Assembly (NCBI RefSeq): GCF_019703545.1
Contig: NZ_AP018771.1
Location: 186,001-250,000, forward strand
From: Haemophilus influenzae
GTDB lineage: Bacteria; Pseudomonadota; Gammaproteobacteria; Enterobacterales; Pasteurellaceae
Direction: 5' to 3'
DNA length: 64,000 nt
The translations under genes and the position numbers were made by a program. Below the pieces are notes generated by a model, which had not been told where the DNA came from, made no database searches, and saw nothing but the letters and a program-made list of their open reading frames with translations. Shown one piece after another: positions 56,525 to 64,000 of this stretch; the stretch's first letter is position 1, and every line of letters starts with the position of its first letter.

Positions 56525-57366
56525 TGAATATTTTGATAAAAAGTGCGGTAAAAAATTTCATTGTTTTTTCTACCGCACTTTATGCCTCTTTTTCTTTTGC
56601 TCAAAGTAAACTTGCTATTGTTATTGATGATGTAGGCTATCATCTCAAAGAAGATGCGGCAATTTTTGCGATGCCACGTGAAATTTCCGTAGCAATTATT
56701 CCTGCTGCGCCCTATGCTCGAGCACGTAATCAAGAAGCAAAATCTCAAGGTAGAGATATTTTAATCCATATGCCGATGCAACCAGTAAGTGCAGTGAAAA
56801 TAGAAGACGGTGGGCTGCATTTAGGAATGTCTGCAACACAAGTAAATGATCGGGTAAATACAGCCAAAAATATCGTGAATTATGCAATTGGCATGAATAA
56901 TCACATGGGCAGTGCAGCTACAGCCGATCCCCAATTAATGACTTATTTAATGACCGCACTTCAAGAAAAACATTTATTCTTTTTAGATAGTCGAACAATA
57001 GGAAAATCTGTAGCTGGGAAAATAGCAAAAGAACAAGGCGTGCGTTCATTAGATCGCCATATATTTTTAGATGATAGTAACGAATTCGCAGACGTTCAAC
57101 GTCAATTTAAAGCAGCAATTCACTATGCTAGAAAACACGGCTCCGCCATTGCAATAGGCCATCCTCGCCAAAATACGATTGCAGTTTTACAAGCAGGTCT
57201 TCGTAATTTACCCGAAGATATTCAATTAGTCGGAATGGGCAACTTATGGCGAAATGAAAAAGTAATCCCGCCCAAGCCATTTATTTTATTATTCAGCGAA
57301 ATGCCCGCGCCAACTTCTATAGAACCTTTTGAGCCTGTAGGATTATTGCGTGGAATTCCAAAATAA
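56524..57366 (+). CDS. divergent polysaccharide deacetylase family protein
   Basis: 280-residue predicted exported protein of the divergent polysaccharide deacetylase (DUF610/YibQ) family. Signal peptide to about residue 27, then LAIVIDDVGYHLKEDAAIFAMPREISVAIIP, DILIHMPMQP, NNHMGSAAT and AIAIGHPRQNTIAVL, the family's core blocks. Substrate is unproven; the conserved partnership with envC suggests a role in septal peptidoglycan. The ATG at 56524 overlaps the envC stop codon, so translation is coupled; an in-frame GTG at 56512 is less likely. A USS-pair hairpin falls within codons 6-20. Confidence 0.88.
   Translation: MNILIKSAVKNFIVFSTALYASFSFAQSKLAIVIDDVGYHLKEDAAIFAMPREISVAIIPAAPYARARNQEAKSQGRDILIHMPMQPVSAVKIEDGGLHLGMSATQVNDRVNTAKNIVNYAIGMNNHMGSAATADPQLMTYLMTALQEKHLFFLDSRTIGKSVAGKIAKEQGVRSLDRHIFLDDSNEFADVQRQFKAAIHYARKHGSAIAIGHPRQNTIAVLQAGLRNLPEDIQLVGMGNLWRNEKVIPPKPFILLFSEMPAPTSIEPFEPVGLLRGIPK
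56539..56582. repeat. USS-pair hairpin inside the deacetylase coding region
   Basis: AAGTGCGGT (56541-56549) and ACCGCACTT (56572-56580) with inner A6/T6 tracts can form a stem like the terminators elsewhere in the window. Here it lies in the signal-peptide codons, 15-58 bases after the envC stop. Confidence 0.75.
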
Positions 57367-57395
57367 AAACCTAATTTTTCAATCAGATTTTTGTC

Positions 57396-58316
<921 letters not shown>

Positions 58317-59465
58317 TTAGTCTTTAGGAAAAATAGCCCCCAAACTAACCGCACTTTTTGCCCCAGTTACACTTGGTAGATTTGCAGGTAAATTGTTCAT
58401 TCGACAATAAGCTAACCAAGCAAAAGCAGCGGCTTCTACATAATCAATATCAAAACCTTGCTCTGTCGTTGTGCTGACCTGCCAATCGAGTAAATTATCA
58501 TGCAATCCACGCATAATTAAGCTATTCTTGGCACCACCGCCACATACTAGTAAACGTTTTGGTAAATTTGTTTGGAGCTGATTTAGTGCATTAACAATGC
58601 TTGTTACCGTCAATTCAACAAGCGTCGCTTGCACATCCTCTGGGCGAAAAGACATTTCAACTGAAAGTGCGGTCAATTTTTCCCTTATTTTTGCTATTTT
58701 GTGATTTAACCAAACAAGGTTAAATAATTCTCTCCCAGTACTCTTGGGTGCAGGTAAAGAAAAGAAAGGCTCATTGAGTAATTCATCAAGCAGAACTTTA
58801 TTCACGTTGCCTTTTGCTGCCCACTCGCCATTTTCATCATAACGAAGCCCTTGATGTTTTTCGATCCATTGATCTAATAAGGTATTGCCCGGGCCTGTAT
58901 CAAAGCCGATGACAGCTTGATTTGGAAACAAAATAGACACATTACTAATCCCGCCAATATTTAAAACAGCTGTAGCAAAATTAGAATTTGAAAATACCGC
59001 CTCGTGAAACGCTGGCACAAGAGGCGCACCTTGCCCACCCCAAGCCATATCCTTACGGCGAAAATCCCCAATAACCGAAATGCCTGTTTTAGCGGCAAGT
59101 AAATTCATATCGCCTAATTGCATTGTAAAGGGAAATTGTGAATTTGGAGAATGCCATACCGTCTGCCCGTGGCACCCAATAGCCTGAATTTGATTTGGCA
59201 AAAAAGCATTTTTCTGCAGAAAAGCATTGACACAATCACTGTATAGCAAGGCAAGTTTATGATCCAGTTCACCTAAATTTTGTAGAGTTGTTCCACCTAC
59301 TTGAATAAGTGTGGTTAATTTCTGACGTAAATCTTCTGGCATAGGAAAAAAATCAGATAGGATAAGTTGAGGATCTTGAGAAAAATCAACCAACGCAATA
59401 TCCACGCCATCTAAGCTAGTACCCGACATCATACCAAGATAATATTGAGGTTTCATATTAATCAT
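58317..59465 (-). CDS. anmK: anhydro-N-acetylmuramic acid kinase
   Basis: 382-residue ASKHA-fold kinase that hydrolyses and phosphorylates 1,6-anhydroMurNAc to MurNAc-6-[21 protein letters not shown] near residues 9-28 is the ATP phosphate-1 loop; [47 protein letters not shown] and VCGGGAKN follow. Two in-frame Met codons (59465 and 59456) are possible starts; neither has a strong ribosome-binding site. Same transcript as murQ. Confidence 0.96.
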   Translation of the reverse strand: MINMKPQYYLGMMSGTSLDGVDIALVDFSQDPQLILSDFFPMPEDLRQKLTTLIQVGGTTLQNLGELDHKLALLYSDCVNAFLQKNAFLPNQIQAIGCHGQTVWHSPNSQFPFTMQLGDMNLLAAKTGISVIGDFRRKDMAWGGQGAPLVPAFHEAVFSNSNFATAVLNIGGISNVSILFPNQAVIGFDTGPGNTLLDQWIEKHQGLRYDENGEWAAKGNVNKVLLDELLNEPFFSLPAPKSTGRELFNLVWLNHKIAKIREKLTALSVEMSFRPEDVQATLVELTVTSIVNALNQLQTNLPKRLLVCGGGAKNSLIMRGLHDNLLDWQVSTTTEQGFDIDYVEAAAFAWLAYCRMNNLPANLPSVTGAKSAVSLGAIFPKD

Positions 59466-59636
59466 TTCTATATTTCTATTTTGATGATTATATCGCTAAC
59501 TTAACAATAAAAATAATTAAATCATCAAACAAAAACACAACTAAAAACAATTACATAAAATTGAAAATACCGAAGCACAGTGAAAATCTGCTAGATTTCC
59601 ACCGCACTTTTTTAACCTTCAAGTCCATTTATTTCT

Positions 59637-62600
59637 TTAAAATACCATTCTTGCATTTCTGAATAATCTCATCCACGCACCGTCTTCTGTCCAGTTTTCT
59701 GGGTGCCAAGAGTTACTCACAGCACGGAACACACGTTCAGGGTGTGGCATCATAATAGCAACTCGCCCATCAAGATTTGTAATTGCAGTAATGCCCTCCG
59801 CAGAACCATTCGGATTGGCAGGATATAGTTCAGTGGGACTACCGTTGTTGTCAATATATTGTGCGGCAATGATGCCTTGTGCTTTTAAGCCTGCAAACTG
59901 TTCAACTGATTTAAACTTAACTTGCCCTTCCCCGTGAGAAACCGCAATGGGCATATGTGAGCCTGCCATTCCTGCAAACCAAACTGAATCCACTTCATTA
60001 ATTTTCACTAAACTCACACGCGCTTCAAAGCGTTCAGATTTGTTGCGTACAAAATGCGGCCAGTTTTCTGTACCTGGGATAATTTCCGCCAAGTTAGAGA
60101 TCATTTGACAACCGTTACATACGCCTAAGGTCAGTGTGTTTGGATTGATAAAAAACTGGCTGAATTGCTCGTGTAATTTCGGGTTAAATAAGATGGATTT
60201 TGCCCAACCGCCCCCTGCGCCAAGCACATCGCCGTAAGAGAAACCGCCACAAGCAACCATTGCATTGAATTCGGCTAAATTACGACGACCAATCATTAAA
60301 TCAGACATATGCACGTCAATTGCATTAAAGCCTGCACGATCAAACGCTGCTGCCATTTCATAATGACTATTTACACCTTGTTCACGTAAAATTGCAATGG
60401 TTGGTTTTACACCTTTATTGATAAATGGCGCAGTAATATCTTCATTCACATCGTAAGTCAAAAATGCGGATAAGCCTTTGTCGTCAGGGTTTTTCTTAGC
60501 TTCAAACTCTTGCTCAGCACACTCTGGATTATCGCGTAAGCGTTGCATTTGGTAAGTTAATTCTGCCCAAATACTACGTAATTCAGAGCGTTTTTCGCTG
60601 AATAATTTATGGCTGCTGCGGCTGATCTCAAAGCGATCATCAACAGTTACCGTACCAAGTTGGTGAGTAATACCAAGCAAATTGTGAGCTTTCAACACCT
60701 CACGTACACTTTCTAATTGGCTATCGGCAACTTGGATAACCGCTCCCAATTCTTCGTTAAATAATACCGCTAAATCGTTGTCGCCTAAAGCTGAAATATC
60801 AACTTCTACCCCACAATGCCCTGCAAACGCCATTTCTGCAAGAGTTGTGATTAAACCGCCGTCCGAACGGTCGTGATAAGCCAACAATTTATCTTCTGCC
60901 ACTAAAATTTGCATTGCATTGTAAAAATCTTTTAAGCGTTGAACCTTTACCACATCGGCAGGCTTGTCTCCTAACTGTTTGTACACTTGAGCAAGTGCGG
61001 TCGCACCTAATCGATTATGCCCTTCGCCTAAATCAATTAGCAATAAACTCGAGAAACCTTTGTCGGTACGAAGTTGTGGCGTAAGCGTTTTACGTACATC
61101 TTCTACACGAGCAAAAGCGGAAATTACTAATGAAAGTGGGGCAGTCACTGATTTTTTCTCGCCATTATCGATCCAAGTGGTTTTCATCGACATTGAGTCT
61201 TTACCCACAGGAATAGTTAAGCCTAACGCAGGACAAAGTTCTTCGCCCACAGCTTTTACTGCTTCATAAAGTCCCGCATCTTCGCCTGTGTGACCTGCTG
61301 CACTCATCCAGTTGGCAGAAAGTTTAATACGTTTCATCTCGCCAATGTGGGTGCCAGCAATGTTAGTAATGGCCTCCGCCACAGCTAAACGTGCCGAAGC
61401 CGAGAAATTTAGCAAGGCAACTGGAGAACGTTCGCCCATTGCCATTGCTTCGCCGTGGTAGCTATCCAGTGAAGCAGTAGTAACAGCCACATCAGACACG
61501 GGGATTTGCCAAGGACCCACCATTTGATCTCGTGCCACCATACCTGTTACAGAACGGTCGCCAATAGTAATTAAGAAAGTTTTTTCTGCAACAACGGGTA
61601 AACGTAATACACGGTGGAATGCTTCTTTTAATTGAATACATTCTGTTTTAAGTGGTTGATTTTCCACTGTTTTTGACAAAACCTCACGCGTCATTTTCGG
61701 CGTTTTGCCTAATAACACATTCATTGGTAAATCAATTGGATTATTATCGAAATGACTATCGTGCAAGATTAAATGTTCTGCTTGTGTTGCTTCGCCAATC
61801 ACTGCAAAAGGGGCACGTTCACGCTCACAAAGTGCGGTAAATAATTCGAGGTTTTCTGGCGCAACGGCTAATACATAACGTTCTTGCGATTCATTACACC
61901 AAATTTCCAATGGCGACATACCTTTTTCATCACAAAGAATAGAACGCAGATCGAATTTTCCTCCACGCTTGCCATCGTGTACCAATTCAGGCATTGCATT
62001 AGATAAACCACCCGCACCCACATCGTGAATAAACAGGATTGGATTTTCTTCGCCTAATTGCCAACAGCGGTCAATAACTTCTTGGCAGCGGCGTTCCATT
62101 TCCGGATTTTCACGTTGAACAGAAGCAAAATCTAAATCTTCTTTTGATTTACCACTGTCCATCGAAGAAGCAGCACCACCACCTAAACCGATGTTCATTG
62201 CTGCCCCACCCAACACGATCAATTTAGCACCGATTGGAATTTCGCCTTTTTGAACCTGTTCGCCACGAATATTACCGATTCCTCCCGCTAACATAATCGG
62301 CTTGTGATAACCGCGTACTTCTTTTCCTGCAAAACTATTTACTTTTTCTTCATAAGTACGGAAATAACCTAATAATGCTGGGCGACCAAATTCATTATTA
62401 AATGCCGCACTACCTAAAGGCGCATCTATCATAATATCTAAGGCAGAAGCAATGCGATTTGGTTTAGACAATGGATTTTCCCAAGGTTGTTCAAAGTTTG
62501 GAATAACGAGGTTAGACACCGAGAAACCTGTTAAACCTGCTTTGGGTTTTGCCCCACGCCCCGTTGCCCCTTCATCACGAATCTCCCCGCCAGAGCCTGT

Positions 62601-63530
62601 TGCGGCACCAGGAAATGGCGAAATTGCTGTGGGATGGTTATGTGTTTCCACTTTCATTAAAATGTGCGCATCTTCTTGATGAACACGATATTGTCCATCA
62701 GGATCAGGAAACCAACGCCCGACTTTCGAACCTTCCATTACTGCAGCATTATCTTTATAAGCAGAAAGCACAAAATCAGGCGTTTTCTCAAAGGTATTTT
62801 TGATCATTTTAAACAGCGATTTATCCTGTTTTTTGCCATCAATAATCCAATCGGCATTAAAAATTTTATGGCGACAATGCTCTGAATTCGCTTGTGCAAA
62901 CATATAAAGCTCCACATCCTGTGGATTACGCTTTAAGGCAGTAAAACTTTCCACTAAATAATCCATCTCATCATCTGCCAACGCTAAACCCAAGGCAATA
63001 TTCGCCTGTTCTAATGCTTGACGGCCACCATTTAAAATATCAATGGTAGTTAATGCTTTGGGTTCTTGTTGAGTAAAAAGCAAGGCTACTTCTGTTTCGT
63101 GATTTAACACGGTTTCTAACATACGGTCGTGTAATAAATCTTTCAGCGTAGCCAATTCTGCTTCGGTTAAATCACGCTCAATATTGAAGTAATAGGCTAT
63201 ACCACGTTCAATACGATTTACCTTCGACAAACCACAATTGTGAGCGATGTCTGTCGCTTTTGAAGACCAAGAGGAAATTGTCCCCACTCGTGGAGTCACA
63301 ATTAAACAATATCCTGCAGGCTTGAGTTCAGAAAACATTGATCCATAATGCAATAATGCTTGTAATTTAACGATTTCATCTTCTACAAGCGATGTTTTTT
63401 GTTCAACAAAATGCAAATACTCTGCATAAACTGACGTAATAGGCAATTGATATTGCTGGCATTTTTGTTGAAGTTGAGTTAAACGAAATTCAGAAAGAGC
63501 AGGCGAGCCACGAAAGGTTTTGACAGTCAT
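59637..63530 (-). CDS. purL: phosphoribosylformylglycinamidine synthase
   Basis: 1297-residue single-chain (large-type) FGAM synthase of purine biosynthesis. The N-terminal PurS-like domain occupies about residues 1-150, then linker and FGAM core with [37 protein letters not shown] near 295-331 and [10 protein letters not shown]. The C-terminal glutaminase domain has the nucleophile in [12 protein letters not shown] and the catalytic His in [12 protein letters not shown]. The frame extends 23 codons upstream to 63599, but [17 protein letters not shown] at 63530 is the homologous start and the extension would cover the promoter. Preceded by a PurR box. Confidence 0.98.
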   Translation of the reverse strand: MTVKTFRGSPALSEFRLTQLQQKCQQYQLPITSVYAEYLHFVEQKTSLVEDEIVKLQALLHYGSMFSELKPAGYCLIVTPRVGTISSWSSKATDIAHNCGLSKVNRIERGIAYYFNIERDLTEAELATLKDLLHDRMLETVLNHETEVALLFTQQEPKALTTIDILNGGRQALEQANIALGLALADDEMDYLVESFTALKRNPQDVELYMFAQANSEHCRHKIFNADWIIDGKKQDKSLFKMIKNTFEKTPDFVLSAYKDNAAVMEGSKVGRWFPDPDGQYRVHQEDAHILMKVETHNHPTAISPFPGAATGSGGEIRDEGATGRGAKPKAGLTGFSVSNLVIPNFEQPWENPLSKPNRIASALDIMIDAPLGSAAFNNEFGRPALLGYFRTYEEKVNSFAGKEVRGYHKPIMLAGGIGNIRGEQVQKGEIPIGAKLIVLGGAAMNIGLGGGAASSMDSGKSKEDLDFASVQRENPEMERRCQEVIDRCWQLGEENPILFIHDVGAGGLSNAMPELVHDGKRGGKFDLRSILCDEKGMSPLEIWCNESQERYVLAVAPENLELFTALCERERAPFAVIGEATQAEHLILHDSHFDNNPIDLPMNVLLGKTPKMTREVLSKTVENQPLKTECIQLKEAFHRVLRLPVVAEKTFLITIGDRSVTGMVARDQMVGPWQIPVSDVAVTTASLDSYHGEAMAMGERSPVALLNFSASARLAVAEAITNIAGTHIGEMKRIKLSANWMSAAGHTGEDAGLYEAVKAVGEELCPALGLTIPVGKDSMSMKTTWIDNGEKKSVTAPLSLVISAFARVEDVRKTLTPQLRTDKGFSSLLLIDLGEGHNRLGATALAQVYKQLGDKPADVVKVQRLKDFYNAMQILVAEDKLLAYHDRSDGGLITTLAEMAFAGHCGVEVDISALGDNDLAVLFNEELGAVIQVADSQLESVREVLKAHNLLGITHQLGTVTVDDRFEISRSSHKLFSEKRSELRSIWAELTYQMQRLRDNPECAEQEFEAKKNPDDKGLSAFLTYDVNEDITAPFINKGVKPTIAILREQGVNSHYEMAAAFDRAGFNAIDVHMSDLMIGRRNLAEFNAMVACGGFSYGDVLGAGGGWAKSILFNPKLHEQFSQFFINPNTLTLGVCNGCQMISNLAEIIPGTENWPHFVRNKSERFEARVSLVKINEVDSVWFAGMAGSHMPIAVSHGEGQVKFKSVEQFAGLKAQGIIAAQYIDNNGSPTELYPANPNGSAEGITAITNLDGRVAIMMPHPERVFRAVSNSWHPENWTEDGAWMRLFRNARMVF

Positions 63531-63570
63531 ATTGCAGTTCCGTATAAAAGAAAAATAAAAAAACAGACGT

Positions 63571-63597
63571 ATTATAACGAACAAAGCAAACGTTTGC
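63571..63597 (-). promoter_or_regulatory. purL promoter with PurR operator
   Basis: GCAAACGTTTGC (63586-63597) is a perfect 12-base palindrome matching the core of the PurR box. On the minus strand a perfect TATAAT -10 lies at 63571-63576, so the operator covers the -35/spacer region. Repression by PurR with hypoxanthine or guanine is the expected control. Confidence 0.85.
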
Positions 63598-63872
63598 ATT
63601 CAAAATAAAACAATAAGATTTATGTTCAAACATACTCCCTATTTTCAAAAAAAAGATTTTGTAATACAAAGCTTATACCCTCTCTACAACCGCTAAAAAA
63701 TCAATCAATTACTTTATCTATTGCTAATAAATTTTAAAACCTTATGAACAGCCAGCCAAAGATAACCCAATTGAAGTATTTTTGTTTGATAATGTGATAT
63801 AACAGACGTAAAATTACACACTTTCATAAACTCGGAAATTTTTATACTTTCAATTAATTTAAGGACATAACA
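63598..63872. other. AT-rich intergenic region between purL and the yagU-like gene
   Basis: About 275 bases upstream of both divergent genes. Apart from the PurR box at its left edge and the AAGGA ribosome-binding site at 63861-63865, I see no gene, hairpin or uptake signal in it. Confidence 0.5.
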
Positions 63873-64000
63873 ATGAGCTTATTTTCAGAACCATCTAAAC
63901 GTCGTTATGGCGTTGCAATTTTTTGCAGGTTTTATCTCTGCTTTCGTTAAATGGGGAGCGGAGCATCCTTTTCCACCGTGCAGCCCTATTGATTTCACGG
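63873..64000 (+). pseudogene. YagU-family (DUF1440) membrane protein, 5' end, frameshifted
   Basis: From ATG 63873 (AAGGA upstream) the frame reads MSLFSEPSKRRYGVAIF and then goes out of frame (CRFYLCFR, stop). Removing one T from the T6 run at 63919-63924 restores AGFISAFVKWGAEHPFPP, which matches the start of YagU-family inner-membrane proteins (compare SAFVKWGAEVPLPPRSP in E. coli YagU). The gene continues past the window end. Either a true frameshift or a base-calling error in a homopolymer; it cannot be decided here. Confidence 0.7.

Noticed and set aside
59575..59612. Terminator between purL and anmK
   Set aside because: The stem GTGGAAATC/GATTTTCAC exists on the minus strand, but it has no U-tract and overlaps a USS arm; left unlisted as a terminator.

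Overview
The window reads as a chromosome segment of Haemophilus influenzae or a very close relative. The evidence is the AT-rich base composition, protein sequences that match H. influenzae products as I recall them, and roughly 44 perfect copies of the 9-base Pasteurellaceae DNA uptake signal (USS; AAGTGCGGT or its complement) on both strands. Most of the window is conserved core genome.

Layout. (1) 1-15.8 kb: Leloir galactose genes galT(partial)-galK-galM, ygfB-pepP, uspA, alaS-csrA-galU, argH, hslO, pckA, frr and dxr, all on the + strand and mostly separated by intrinsic terminators. (2) 15.8-18.6 kb: an accessory-looking trio of a TauE/SafE permease (-), a radical-SAM anaerobic sulfatase-maturase-like enzyme (+) preceded by an FNR-type site, and a Crp/Fnr-family regulator (+). 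(3) 18.6-33.7 kb, all minus strand: the S10, spc and alpha ribosomal operons from rpsJ to rplQ, including secY and rpoA. Their S10 promoter and leader, spc promoter and S4-responsive alpha leader are recognisable. About 1.3 kb of non-ribosomal DNA (stacked hairpins, a 5'-truncated gene and a small unknown ORF) sits exactly at the S10/spc boundary.

(4) 33.7-43.1 kb is the most notable region: a complete LuxS/AI-2 uptake and processing system, lsrK-lsrR (-) divergent from lsrA-C-D-B-F-G-E (+). LsrB is the periplasmic receptor and LsrACD the ABC importer. LsrK phosphorylates AI-2, LsrR is the repressor released by phospho-AI-2, LsrF and LsrG degrade the signal, and LsrE is an epimerase-like protein of the Salmonella operon. 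The divergent promoter region carries two CRP-type sites flanked by matching inverted 10-mers that are good LsrR-operator candidates. The island carries its own USSs and lies directly upstream of the S10 promoter, with no visible terminator between.

(5) 43.1-51.3 kb: ftsX-ftsE-ftsY (-), rsmD-trmL (+), the LPS glycosyltransferase lpsA (-), ribB (-) behind an FMN riboswitch that has a USS inside its variable arm, nadR plus a metallophosphoesterase (+), and a tRNA-Asn/tRNA-Phe pair (-). (6) 51.4-64 kb: mltC-yggX-mutY (-), rpmE (+), gpmA (-), envC plus a divergent polysaccharide deacetylase (+), murQ-anmK (-), purL (-) with a PurR box over its promoter, and the start of a yagU-like gene that is frameshifted at a T6 run.

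Recurring theme: oppositely oriented USS pairs form many of the terminators, and one such pair lies inside a coding region just after envC. No CRISPR array, insertion sequence, prophage or tetranucleotide phase-variation repeat was seen.
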